Below the pieces are notes generated by a model. That model saw only the letters and a program-made list of their open reading frames with translations. It was not told the DNA's origin and did not search any database. Both the position numbers and the translations under genes were made by a program. Shown here one piece after another: positions 43,921-55,127 of a stretch of 64,000 bases of DNA; positions within the stretch are counted from its first letter, which is position 1; each line of letters starts with the position of its first letter. The stretch lies in the NCBI GenBank assembly GCA_004194705.1, contig SADC01001278.1, positions 124,001 to 188,000 of the forward strand, given 5' to 3'. This DNA is from Ditylenchus dipsaci (Eukaryota > Nematoda > Chromadorea > Rhabditida > Anguinidae).

Positions 43921-44340
43921 AGAATACAAGTGACTTATTTCCTTTGTGCTTTAGGTATTTGGTTGTCTTAAATTGTAAAAATGCACATATTTTCTGCTAT
44001 AAACTTGCTGACAAACAGTTTTGTTTTTAAATCTCAACACTCATTTTCGCTAATGAGGCTTCAATTTACTGAAGCAAACGACGTGTGTAAAATTTAGGAT
44101 ATTTCTGTAAAAACTCATCAAATTCCTCCTTCCGAATTTTCCCGTCTGATATTGTATACACAATTTTTCGCCATACTTATTTCTAGTAATTAAAAATAAA
44201 TAATCACTTCCAAGACTTTAGTTTTAAAATTTTAAAATAAATTTTCTATTTCTTTATTCATTGATTGACAATTGATGATTTTGTGGCGGTGCTCATAAAA
44301 ACAATTTGTTTACTTATAGAAGTTGCTGTTTTTGTTGAAT

Positions 44341-46041
44341 ATGCCTGCATTAGTATATTATTTAAACTTTATTGAATCTATTTTGATAATTGCAAGTGCA
44401 ATTATTGTAATCGGCACAATGGGAAGTATTATTTATTGTAACAAGTTTTGTCCAAACAAAATGGTAGTCAAAGGACTATCTAAAAATATGCTATTTTATC
44501 TCGCTGCCAATGTTTTGAACGCTGTATCAACAATTATTTTTTATATTTACTTGGTCTTTCACTCTTCTGCACTGGGTCTTACAAATAATTCCTTTTGGAT
44601 TTTCACTTAGGCATATTTTACAGCACTTATTTAGTAGTTGCTCCATTAGTCATATTTTTTCTGACATTGGAGAGGTATTTGGTTCTAACCTTAAATTTTT
44701 GCTTTAACGAGAAAAGGAAAAAAATACTTTTCGCCTGCGAAATACTAATATTTTTCATTGTTTATTTTGCAAGCACTTATATCTATACTCTGGAATTGCC
44801 ATTAGACATAAACAAAGGTTTGATTTCTATTTTTAATTTTACCAAATTTTTTAAATACACCTGGTTTAAGCGAAATTTCGGTACGGTTATGGCGACTCAA
44901 CAATTCATTTGTCAACATTTTTTAGATTTTTTAACTTCTAATTTTTCAAAAAGGTGTGAATATCTTCTATATCGCTTTTTAAAAGTCGAAAGACCAAGAA
45001 AAAAAGGCGGGAGGACAGTATAGTACAAACATTAGAACACCTACAAGAACGATTGTTATCGTTGCATGTGCCGGTGCAGAAATTCATGCTCTACATTATG
45101 GTTCAAATAATATACTGCGATATGGTTAAAATAATAATAAAAATTCAAAAAGGGCAAAAAAGGCTATTTTGAGTTAATGTTACATTTTTGTTTAACACAA
45201 GAAAGGCTGACCGAGACAAGCAAACGATCTGGTGCAGGATTTCATGCTTGTGATGTCTTCTTCTCTTACGGGAACTTTCAGGAGTGTCCTTTTTTAAAGA
45301 GTTCATTGAGACTTTTTAGCACCCGAAAGTACTATAATGAAGAAAAGTTTTTTACCCAGCATTGACTTTGAATCCTTCCGGAACGAAGATGGTAGGAGTT
45401 TGGCCATCCCAGGAATCACCTCCTCAGATCATCACTAGCTTTGGCGTTTGCCTCCTCTCAATGATCTCTTCCGAAAGCAAGGCATCTTTACTCCACACCC
45501 TAAACTAAACTCATGAAAAGACTTTGAAGGTTGATAATTCAGTAGGCGAGCAATTTCCGTGGTTGATTTTGCTTGCTGATATGGTCTAGCTATTTCAAAG
45601 TTCAGACATGCTTTGTGCGAATTTTCAAACGAATGCTTCATTTTGAAGGCTGATTTCCGGCCATGCTTGTAGAGCCCTATCTTAGGAAATCTCTTGATCG
45701 ACATTATAGACAGAATAGGAGCAATGAATTTTAAAAAGATGACAAAAGCATCAGGACAAAATTTCATTATATATATATATATTTTCAGTTTCACATTGTG
45801 AGTTGTTTCCGTGCCTACTGATTAAATTTAAAAACCTTCCTCAAAATTTTATAAAAATAATTTTCGGAACTTTAAACATTGTTTTTGGTATTTTGTCAGC
45901 ATCAGCATCATCTGGCCAACTTTCCAATCGTTGAAGTGGGAGAAGAAGAAAATGAAACATTCTAAGACTAATATGATGCTTTCCGTTTGTCACTTTTATT
46001 TGTTCGTTACAATTGTTAAAAATCTTCTATTTTATCAATAA
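44341..46041 (+). CDS. Serpentine (7TM) chemoreceptor-like protein, class uncertain
   Basis: Exons 44341-44817 and 45789-46041 join in phase 1. TM1 NFIESILIIASAIIVIG, TM2 MLFYLAANVLNAVSTIIFYI, TM3 YSTYLVVAPLVIFFLT followed by LERYLVLTL at the DRY position, TM4 LFACEILIFFIVYFASTYIY. The second exon begins SHCELFPC (loop cysteines), then TM5 IKIIFGTLNIVFGILSA, a Lys-rich loop (LKWEKKKMKHSK) and TM6. No TM7 exon was found; the frame stops at 46039-46041. Two one-base deficits in runs (TTTT 44600-44603, CC 45924-45925) break the raw frame. An alternative start lies at 44323. The intron carries a transposase relic. A direct-orientation second copy lies 6.1 kb downstream. The class (srx, srsx, FMRFaR-like) cannot be settled by eye. 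Confidence 0.65.
45180..45715 (-). mobile_element. Tc1/mariner-type transposase relic
   Basis: On the minus strand, ARPYQQAKSTTEIARLLNY (about 45520-45600) resembles the N-terminal helix-turn-helix of Tc1/mariner transposases. Downstream at about 45345-45430, LVMI-stop-GGDSWDGQTPTIFVPEG followed by FKVNAG resembles the stretch around the first catalytic domain strands. Further down, YFRVLKSLNEL and NPAPDR suggest a worn copy of the region ahead of the second Asp. Stops and frame changes make it inactive. It sits wholly inside the serpentine receptor intron, in antisense. Confidence 0.55.
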
Positions 46042-46399
46042 AAAATGCTTTTCTCCAGATTGTGTTGGGGTAAGCATGAAGTACGGTCAAGTAAATAAGG
46101 AATTTTCGGTCTTTCTTATTCAGCGCTTACGAAAGCTAGAAAACAACAACAGATAGCCAGAAATGGTGTGCCACCGATTGGATACAAAAATTGATTGGAT
46201 ACAATGAATTGAAGTACTTTAGCGTGGTTTGAAATAGTTCGGGGATATTTGAGGTGTTCAGTGTGGTATAGGTTTTCTAGAACAGATTGACCCTGAAAAA
46301 ATTATGAAATAAGCACAAAAGAGTCAATGCTACTAGGCGGATTCAAACCCTACTACCAAATGGGGAACGACTGGACGATCAATTTGCCGTGAAATGAAT

Positions 46400-46510
46400 T
46401 TACCACGGATGAATTTACTTAGTGCCGAAATTGGGATCAAATGAGTTGTGATCAAACGAGTTGGGATTAAAGGAGTGGGATCAAATGAGTTGTGATCAAA
46501 TGAGTACGAA
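46400..46510. repeat. Minisatellite, GATCAAATGAGTTG units
   Basis: Imperfect 14-17 bp units (GGGATCAAATGAGTTGT, GATCAAACGAGTTGG, GATTAAAGGAGT, GATCAAATGAGT) follow GTGAAATGAATTTACCACGG. The adjoining 46525-46620 is rich in GATATCATATC, self-complementary. Confidence 0.6.
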
Positions 46511-46971
46511 CCAGTAAAACTGCTGATATCACTTGATATCATATAATATCGTGATATAATTAGCTATGATATCATATCACGCAGATATTAAGTCAGTGAT
46601 ATCATATCAATATCATGACCTTTTTAGGCTATTTTAGACTAAATTTAGTGTTTTAGACTTGAGCGAGGGTGGCCATATGTTAGGACGAACTCAAACATGT
46701 TTCTAATATAAAAAAATAAGAAAATATTTCGAGTCGATCCTAAAATAAGCTGGCCTACCCTTGTCGAAGCTTAAATAAAGCCTAGATGTGATAAATGACC
46801 TGAAATGACGTCGAAATACCATAAAAGACCACCTATCTTTAAATAGAAAATAACTAAAATTGAGGGGGGGGGGAGCGGCATAAGTGCCCCGAAATTCTCA
46901 CCCTAGCAAACAAGTGATCATTTGTCTTGACTATAGAAATGAAAACAGCCTGTTTTCACATTGGTTGAATA

Positions 46972-47152
46972 CAGTCGAACCTCGAATACAGTCGAACCTC
47001 ACCCAGGGACCGACCCCAGCTGTATCTTATAACGAGGTGTATCTTATATAGGGGTAATTTGACGGGAGTTATTTAACTTGGACCGGACACAGGTGTATCT
47101 TATAACGAGGTGTATCTTATATTGGGTGTATCTTATAACGAGGTTCTACTGT
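46972..47152. mobile_element. CAGTCGA-family MITE with duplicated left end
   Basis: CAGTCGAACCTCGAATACAG is followed at once by a second CAGTCGAACCTC start (46989). The interior repeats AGGTGTATCTTATA several times. The right end CGAGGTTCTACTG is followed by TA. Possibly one copy inserted in the terminus of another. Confidence 0.65.
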
Positions 47153-47436
47153 AGTCAAATTTCTCGCCCTTATTTTCATATATTATGAGCTTACGGCTGA
47201 CGTTAGGATAATAGTGCACTACTTGAAAACCTGTGGGTGCTGAGCTAAATTTTGATCTTGCACAGCTTTTGACCTCCCGGACCCTATTTCACCCACTTTA
47301 TTCGTAATCGAAGCAAAAACGACCGGCCTCATCGCGTTCAGAATATTGTGTTCTGCCTGTTTTCAGAAATAAGGAAGCAAAGGATTCCTGAGTCAATGAG
47401 TAAAAATATTGTACAGGGTTCGCCGAATTTTTGCCG

Positions 47437-48120
47437 GGATTTGTTTTACCAATATCTTTTGAACTTTGTTGCGTTTTTGACAAGATCTTTTTCAGATTCT
47501 ATAGTAGACTCTAGGAAGCAAAAAAGACAGAATAAAAATAATTTTCGGTTAACTTTTTCATTCATTCCCGAGCTCTTGAACATTTATTTGATTTTTTAGC
47601 TGAAAATCTCATATCAAATCGATCAAAAAGTGATATGATCTCCAAAGAAGTGAAATGATCTCCAAAGCAAGTGCAAATCGAGTATCGCAGGAAGAAACTT
47701 TAGAGCTTTATTAGGAGCTCCAAACAATAGAAGCATTCGCCAGAGGCGGAAGAATCGAAACAGCTAGCGTCAACAGAATAAAGAAAACAGAAACAAAGTC
47801 AGTTGATGTTTTGGTTTTTGTTTCGGGTCGGTTTGAGCAGTTCTGACGGAAGAAGCAGTGCTCTGAGTATTCAGAGCTCCAGACTTCCTTACGTGCTTCC
47901 TGCGATACTCGATTTGCATTTTTTTGGTGACCCATGAATTTCGTACCATATGTCAGACTTTTGGATCGATTTCATACGACACTTTTAGCTAAAAATCAAA
48001 AAATGTTTGAGAGCTCGGCAATAAAGAAAAAGGGTATCGAAAAATGACTTTTATGGTGTCATTCTGCTGCCTAGAGTCTCCTCTATCAAATCTAAAAGTC
48101 TTGTTTGTCGACCCTCCTAT
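47437..48120. repeat. Long inverted repeat, about 300-bp arms
   Basis: CTATAGTAGACTCTAGGAAG with CCCGAGCTCTTGAACATTTA (left) is mirrored by AATGTTTGAGAGCTCGGC and TGCCTAGAGTCTCC (right). The centre pairs AAATCGAGTATCGCAGGAAG (about 47673) with CTTCCTGCGATACTCGATTT (about 47898). Confidence 0.65.
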
Positions 48121-49534
48121 TACATCCGAAAATTTGGAGGTCTTTTTTGAGATTTTTGGCTGACATATAATTATATTAAAACATTTCCATGCACAACTAG
48201 AAACAGGAAGTAGATACGAAACCCCATATTTTGAAGTTTTTGAAGTTTAAGATTCGTCTGTTTAATTTCTAATTAACTGTTCATGAACTTTTCTTGGTGT
48301 CTTAAATTTTTTTATGTAGCTTACAATTATTTTAAAATTCTATTTGTACTTTTGACTGCTCTGTGATGTGTGTTCTGTAGCGTGCTCTCTATTAGGCTTA
48401 GTGACACCGAAGATTTAGAAAAGAGTAACGCATGCATTGCGCTTTTTCGAGGTTAGTAATTATCATTGGAATTTCAGTAGTTTTTGACAGTTTATGTAAT
48501 TTTAATATTAAATTTACGAAATATAAAAATTATAATTATCACTTTCAAAGAAATCGACTTCCATTCCCATCGATTATTGTTGCAACAAATTGTTTTTGAC
48601 CAAAAGTGTTTTGAAACTTGACCGGTCTTTTTCCCTCCTGACTTTTGACTTTTCTTTTTCATTCTGTAGAGTAGGAATTACTTTCCGTAGTCGGTAGATT
48701 TTCGGGACATATAGCGGGCATATTGCTTTCACAATTCGCTTATGTTTGACCCATTAATAAAATTGGTACTTTTATAGTTTTTTCCTATACTCGGATTTTT
48801 GAAAAGGGACCCAAAATAAACCTCCTAACTCATTTTTTCTGCTCAACACAATAAAAGAAGCATTTCTAAACACTTTCTGATTGAAAAATTATTAAATTTG
48901 CTAAAAAATGCCTCCCCTCCTCAGGGTTAGATGGTCATTTTAAGGTATTTTAGGGTCCTTTTTAGGTGTTTTATTACATTTTTTCGCTAGAGCTGGACAA
49001 AACAACTCTCTTAATACAGTTTCGATCAGGAGTCTTGCTCGGAATTATGTTTAAGGTAAGTGAGTGAGCGCATCTCTAACTCTCAAGCCCCCTGCGCGCC
49101 CTTCAGGGGCTTGGAGGATTCGGGTCCCACCCACATACCTTAGACACAAATCACTCGAAAGTGACTCTGGATGCATGAAAAAGCATGCATACCAGAGTTT
49201 ATTTATGCGGTAGGCCCTAGAAAGTAAAAACCTGTTCAAAATCTATCATTTTTACATTTATTTGATTTGAAAAAGGCTAAAAATTGGTAAAAAAACACCC
49301 TAAAAGGACCTTTTTCGCCTCAGGGGCGGGAGGCAACTTTTTTGACAAACTTAATTTTTTTTTATTCAGAGTCGACTATGGGTTTAATAACAAATCGACC
49401 ATTATAAAAATGAATTTAGTTTCAAAATATTGCTTAAAGTTGCCCAGCGACGAAAAGGTTCGACATCAAAATGTTTCTCGAGATACTTTTTCTGATTTTT
49501 TAGCGAGTTTATACTTTAAATACCATTCTTATTA

Positions 49535-49690
49535 CATTAAAACATTCACTAGTGCAATCATCCTTAATTTGTGCAGTGATATATATCGTTAGCTAACTTA
49601 TGACAACAAAAAATTCTTATTACTTATTATTACATTAAACATTCACTAGTGCGGTCATCCTTGATTTGTGAAATGATATATACAGCTAAC
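49535..49690. repeat. Local tandem duplication
   Basis: ACATTCACTAGTGCAATCATCC... and CATTCACTAGTGCGGTCATCC..., each continuing through TTGTG-A-TGATATAT and ending TAACTTATGACAACAAAAAA, lie head to tail about 95 bp apart. Confidence 0.65.
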
Positions 49691-50430
49691 TTATGACAAC
49701 AAAAAAATCAAAAATTTTATGACAACAAAAAAAATTCAACAAAAAATGGATCTGGTTTTTTAATTTTTTATTATTCTTTTCTTGCAATGCGGAGTACGCT
49801 GGTGCTCCTGGGAAGCAGCTGGCCTTGGCTGATACTCAAAAATATTTTCGTCAGAGAAAATTTTTAAAAATTCGACATTCTAGGACATTCTTCAAAATTA
49901 TTAGTTAGGGTATATGACTCTATCTTTTTTGGCGAGGGTGTATAACAGTAGTGTCACGAATGTTATAGCCCTGAATGTCAGCTTTTGACTAGATTACCAA
50001 CTTTCCCAATGCATAATGGTTGAGATGTGGTCATTTTAATGAATTGGCCTGATTTCCCGCTATACTTACAGACATTTGCCAGGTAGAATAATAAGTCAGC
50101 ATAAAATTTATAACTAGAATTCAAAACTTTATTACAGTCAGCTCTTTTAGTGATAATTATTTTAAAAGGCTAATAAACCGTAAATACAGAAATTACTGTA
50201 CCTACAAAAAACATATCTTTCTAAAGTTTTTCCCTGATGTCTTGATACTTGTATCTTTTTGTGACTCACAAAAGCTTTTTAATAATAATAATAAATACAA
50301 TTTTTATTGTTAATACACTTCCCAGTAACAGCCATATTAAGCCATATTTTTAAAAAGATTTTCAACTAAAAGTTTTTTAATTCTAGTCCAATTTTTCAAT
50401 TAAAACTTTTTTTTAATATACTTATTTAAA

Positions 50431-52327
50431 ATGCCAACTCTGGTGTCATATTTTAAATTTGATTGAATCTATAATGATAATCATTGGTGAGTTTGTTGTA
50501 ATTAGCACAATGGGAAGTATTTTTTTTGCCATTTCTTTTTTCCAAAAAAATAACCATAAAACAAATGTCGAATACTATGCTTTTTTATCTTGCTGCGAAT
50601 ATTTTTAATTCTATATCGTCAATAACTTTTATGTTTATTTGGTCTTACATTCTACTGCTTTAGGCTTAATAAAAATTCTTATTGGATTTTCTATTCAGGA
50701 ATATATTACAGTAATTACTTAGCAGCTTCATCATTGGTTATATTTTTCCTGACATTGGAAAGATATTTAGCCTTAACACTGGGTTTTCGTTATAATGATA
50801 AAAGAAAAAATACTTTTCGCCTGCGAAATACTAGACTTTTGCACTGTTTTATGGCAAGCACGTATATTTATTGTCTGGAATTGCCGCTAGACTTGAATAG
50901 AGGTTTGATAATGGTTTTTAGTTTCAAAAAATATTCAAAAAAGCAAAGTTGAAGTGATTCTGTTATAAATTTCTGAAAATAAAAAAGTAACTTAATTAAC
51001 AAAGCTGTTCAAATGGTGTATCCAGGGGTCATCGAAAACCTTCTCATTTTTTCATCAAAACCAGTGGTTTTCTATACATGAAGTCCGCTAAGTTTTAACA
51101 TAAGATAGATCTTGATTTTTGGAACAAAGTCTTTTTTATTATGACCATTTCTCTAATTTATGAGGAAGAGAGGAGCAAACACAGGAGTTCTCTAATTGGT
51201 ACATTTAGTAGGTCTTTAAAAACAGAATCTTTTGAATTTTACAAAAGTTTTGCAAAAAGCATTTGCAATGTTTGTAAATTTTTGTTTCAATTTTCTAATT
51301 TTCTAAAATTAATGTGGCATTTTAAACATGGTCATAAAAATATTTTGTGCCACTAACACTTATAAGGACCACAAAACACACATCAGTCGTAAGTACAAAT
51401 TGTTTAGAGCTACAATAAGAAAATTAAATATATTTTACATAGAACACACAATTTGAAATTTAACAAAAAAGTTCATTAAGGTTTTATATAAGGAACGCAG
51501 AAAGATAAAAAGAAAATATTATACAGGCTAGCGCAACTAGATAGCATAACTAGTTGGAGCAGAGACTTAAAAGGAAAAATTTTAATTATTGTATTTTCAC
51601 TGGGCTTGTACAAAGTGTACGCAAGAACTGGTCCTTTATGGTATGGCTCTTCGAAGGCGCCTTTGGTGATATTTGTTCAAACCGTACCTGTTTTCACTAA
51701 ATCTGATACAGAGAAAATTAGACTGTTTTTGAAAAGTAGGCACAATTTTTCGAAGGACCTGGTTAGTTAGTTATTAAAAAAATTGCTGTTTTTCGTTTAC
51801 TTTTAAAAAATAACTCAATAATAATATGAAAAAGATAAAAAAAAGTAGACAACATCTATAACAGACAATTTCAGATGTTAGACTCATAAGAAAAAAATTT
51901 TCGGCCCTATCCCTTAATGGGTACCGTTTTTGAGCTTGGTCCCCTGCGGTTTTTGCTCAATTTTTGCAAAAAAGTTTTTTTTACTGTAAGTGTTATTATA
52001 TCTTTTTCAGGAAAGCAAAAATGGTTCATAAGCAGCTTGTTGAAGTAAAAAAGTAATCGTCTTAAATCGATTTTTGTTAAAATTTGGGTAAAAATTAAGC
52101 GAAATAACTACAGGGGGGACCAAGCTCGAGAATCGGCACCCATTGAGGGATAGGGCCAAACTTTCTTATTCATTTTTTATCATTTAGTTTCACAGTGTGA
52201 GCATTTCCCTTGCTTGCAGACCAAATTCAAAACTTACCTCAGAATTACCTGCAAAAAACCTTGGCAAGAACGAACATCGTTTGAAAAACTGACGGCACAA
52301 TTAATAAAAAAGAAATCATTCTAGCGT
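50431..52327 (+). pseudogene. Degenerate second copy of the serpentine receptor
   Basis: Starts ATGCCAACTCTGGTGTCATA, paralogous to the start at 44341. It retains ESIMII, ISTMGSI, NTMLFYLAANIFNSISSITF, the TM3 end VIFFLTLERYLALTLGFRY and STYIYCLELPLDLNR, with the same donor position (50907). The second exon at about 52189 reads SQCEHFPCLQTKFK, then diverges to KPWQERTSFEKL and stops; the TM5 and TM6 hydrophobicity of the first copy is gone. At least three frame changes occur in the first exon. Since one-base errors are common in this window, the loss of TM5-TM6 is the stronger sign that this copy is dead. Confidence 0.6.
51915..52160. mobile_element. GGCCCTAT-family fold-back element in the copy-2 intron
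   Basis: GGCCCTATCCCTTAATGGGT mirrors ACCCATTGAGGGATAGGGCC (52138-52157). Next to the ends, GAGCTTGGTCCCCTG pairs with AGGGGGGACCAAGCTC. It ends some 30 bases before the second-exon acceptor. Confidence 0.75.
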
Positions 52328-53257
52328 GGTCAGTTTTTTTACTTAATTTTTTTCTAAAAGAAGAATTTTTTTAGAAACAAAGCATCCAAATTAACAATGA
52401 TTTCTGAGTTAACACAATCTCATTCCAACAATTTTTGGCAGCAGATTTGTCAAGTAGGTTTGTTTAGCAAATTTAAGAAGCCGAAATTTCAAACATAAAA
52501 ATATTTTTCTGAAATTTTCTCCAAAACAGTTAGTTCCCATATTTTTAGTTGATAATAATTGACTTATCAACGTTAATCAGCTCCTTTAAGGAGTCAACTA
52601 CAAAACATCGAAACAAAACACATGTTTCGCGAAACAATCCCCCAAACTCGGTGTTTCGCGAAAAAAAAAATTGTTTCAAACAACCCGCCGAAACATTTTG
52701 GGAGAAAACGCGAAAAATGTTTCGCGAAACAGGGGCACCGAATTAGTACCTTGTTAATTCACCTAAAATGGTCTCTGAAACTTTTTTTTCGTGTAACAAT
52801 ATGAGAAAAACAAAATCACTTTTCGAAGATAAAAATTTAAGTAGCTTTTAAAATATTTTAACCACTCCTCCATCGAAAAATGGCTAAGTTCGAAATCTTA
52901 CTAAAAACAAAAGGGGCGTTTAGCTTAGAAGATGATTCTGGCTTTTTTTCTAAAAAAAGGTGTAACCAACTGCATTAGTATCTGCAGTAATAACTGTTGC
53001 TAGTCAGTTTTCCATTCAATTGTTGCTCATTTTTCATGAATGAACCGATGAAATCTGAACCGAAAATAAAATGAACCGATGAAAATCATCATCGAAGCTT
53101 TGATTTATTTCTAACAAAAAAAAACCCGCAGACTAACATCTAACTGAGCAACCCTTCGTAGTAGGAACAAGAAAAAATAAGTGACCGAAAAGCAACAAAC
53201 GATTTTATTCCGTATACAACTGGAAACAAAAAGGCGATACGTCATATTTCGTGAGCT
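52328..53257. other. Intergenic region
   Basis: Contains clustered TTTCGCGAAACA palindromes (52625-52732: CATGTTTCGCGAAACA, GTTTCGCGAAAAA, TGTTTCGCGAAACAGG), also seen at 53678-53700. No gene recognised. Confidence 0.4.
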
Positions 53258-53690
53258 TTAGCGTGCCATCCTCGCCAAAGTAAGGTCTGCTTTCGGGTTA
53301 GCTGAAATTTTCTGCACACCAGACAGCACTTCATTGATCTGAGTCTGCAATTCCCTTTGTTTGGCCACATGTAACAATCGCAGAACATTTAACGGTCGAT
53401 TAGGGTAATCCAAACCAACCTTTGGGTTTCCACTTGATCGAACTCCCAAATCAAAACACTGCAGCGTGAATTTCTTCTCTCCAGTTTCTGCATTTGAACT
53501 AGCACTGATCTCTTTCAAATATTTGTCGATGGCCAGCAAAGTAGTTTCCACATCCGAATGCAATGAAATTCACTCATCTACCTGGGCTTTGATGGCACTC
53601 AGCTTGTTTCTTAGTCGTTAAAATTCTGCTTGCACTCGGAGAAACCACTTTAAATCCTTGACTTCGGAACTCTGAACTTCGCGAAACAGG
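53258..53690 (-). CDS. RTRAF (C14orf166/CGI-99)-like C-terminal region, frame uncertain
   Basis: The minus-strand C-terminus NVLRLLHVAKQRELQTQINE, VQKISANPKADL and ARMAR matches the end of the metazoan RNA transcription, translation and transport factor (LRLLH, RELQT, INE, VQ, NPK-D at matching spacing). RTRAF is part of the tRNA-ligase complex and of cytosolic RNA granules. Upstream, SDVETTLLAIDKYLKEISAS is also coding-like. Still further, SSEVKDLKWFLRVQAEF and RLRNKLSAIKAQVDE are in the same frame but separated by TAA (about 53620) and TGA (about 53570). No intron signal removes these cleanly. It may be a live last exon with sequence errors, or an intronless retrocopy. N-terminal exons were not found up to 54300. 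Confidence 0.5.
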
Positions 53691-55127
53691 GCATGTTTCG
53701 GGTAAGTATGACTGAGCTTTATGAAACTACCCTGAAAGCTTACAACTTGCTGTGAAACTTCAAATAAAGCTCAAGACAAAAAATATTTAAACTTCAAAAA
53801 ATACGAGATTTGCGGAATTCGAAATTTCACAGCAAATTGTAAGCTTTGAGGGCAGTTTCATATGCAAATTGACCATGTAAAACACGAATCCAATGTCAAA
53901 AATCTAAGTTTCTCTAACAACCGGTATTTTACGTGTTAAAACCAGTGGAAAAGTTTTTGCACAATTTTAGTTTACAAAACATACAAACGAAACAACAATG
54001 AATAAAAGTGCAGTAAAATAAAAGTGCGCCGAGAAAAGCTTTGAGTTCAGTTAAATATTTAGGGAATAATAATTTATAAATAATTTTATTTTCAGTGCCA
54101 CTTTCTTCCCAATTTTTTACTGAATATAAACCAACGAAAGCGCTTCTTGGCACAGTTTTTATTGGGCTTTTTTGTAGTGTATCTCGTTTTGTATACTGAA
54201 ATTTCTGCAAAAAGTTTTCCCTTGCGTTTTAAAACAATTCTGATTTTTTAATCAATCAATCAATCCTTAATCAATCCTGATTTCTGATTTTTAGTTTTTG
54301 ACTAAAAAGTCTAACCTAATAACAGCTCTACGATACCACATTCAAAAGCCAGATCCAAGGCTATCGAATACGCACAATGATTGAAATGAGATATATGTGC
54401 ATCGGCGGATATGGAGACTTCAGTTCTCATTCTTATATTAAACATTTTTCGGCTTGTTTGAGCATGCTTTATTTATACATATCTTTTGTAAAAGCGAAAA
54501 ACATAGGTTGACACAGAATTAAAGGAGGGGGAACTTCCTATACGCATCGCCTATTGGTCACAGGTTCAATTCCACAGGGTTTACACCCGATCTGTTTCGC
54601 TCTACTTTTTAGCCACTTCTTCGACTTATAAGGCCAAAACTATCGAACAATCGATTGAAACCATTTCCAGCACTGCTTTACTGTAAACAAATGCCCTAAC
54701 TTTTGGATTTCATGCAAAGATTAAAGCCCGTGTAGGATGGCATGGAATTGAGCTTCGTTGGATGTTTTTTTTAAATTCTAGCTCTAAGTAGATATTACTT
54801 TTTCTCTGATTGATAGCTAATCCCTAGAAAAACCGCCAAAACGATCGATATTCAGAAATAAGCCTGTCTTAGCCTGGAACAAGCTCAGTAGGTGTGAAAG
54901 CATGCGCTGATAATCTTGTTGGTTTCCAAGAATGTCAGTATCATGTTGACGCCAAACTTGTAAATTATGTGAATAAAAGAAAATAAAAATGAGGTTATGG
55001 GCCAGTGGTAGTCTAACTTTTAACCTAGGCGATGCACATAGGGAAATCCCCTCCCTCTACAAGTTAAGTTGAGATATATAAACATTACTGGAAAGTTTAG
55101 AATATTTTAAAGAGTATTTTATTGTAG
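53691..55127. other. Gap before rad-23; no exon recognised
   Basis: I looked for the ubiquitin-like domain of rad-23 here and did not find it. 53720-53870 shows a weak inverted pair (CTTACAACTTGCTGTGAAAC / TTTCACAGCAAATTGTAAGC). 54530-54600 and 54990-55030 contain stretches that recall tRNA promoter boxes but do not fold as tRNAs. Confidence 0.4.

Larger units (their letters stand above)
42164..44340. other. Intergenic region with element fragments
   Basis: 42590-42790 holds a partial copy of the palindrome family seen at 36357-36750 (ACACTTGTGAGGTCATCTT, TGTAGCGCAGCTCAAG, TTGAGATATGGCTTCTT). 43336-43620 may be coding and 43622-43920 is a TACCG element. 43920-44300 shows nothing I recognise. 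Confidence 0.5.
46042..50430. other. 4.4-kb intergenic region, repeats only
   Basis: Separates the two serpentine receptor copies. Contains the minisatellite at 46400-46510, a GATATC-rich patch at 46525-46620, a GGCCCTAT-family fragment (46650-46780), a CAGTCGA element (46972-47152), a long inverted repeat (47437-48120), a dispersed repeat (49133-49235) and a local tandem duplication (49540-49690). No gene recognised; 48130-49000 and 49700-50430 are AT-rich and otherwise blank. Confidence 0.5.

Noticed and set aside
53929..54210. 93-codon minus-strand ORF as an upstream RTRAF exon
   Set aside because: It contains Phe/Cys-rich, repeat-like sequence without similarity to the RTRAF N-terminus, and no phase-consistent splice joins it.
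54535..54600. tRNA-like B box (GGTTCAATTCC)
   Set aside because: No A box at proper spacing and no cloverleaf pairing could be made.
54990..55030. tRNA-like A box (GGGCCAGTGGTAGTCTAAC)
   Set aside because: No matching B box or acceptor stem follows.
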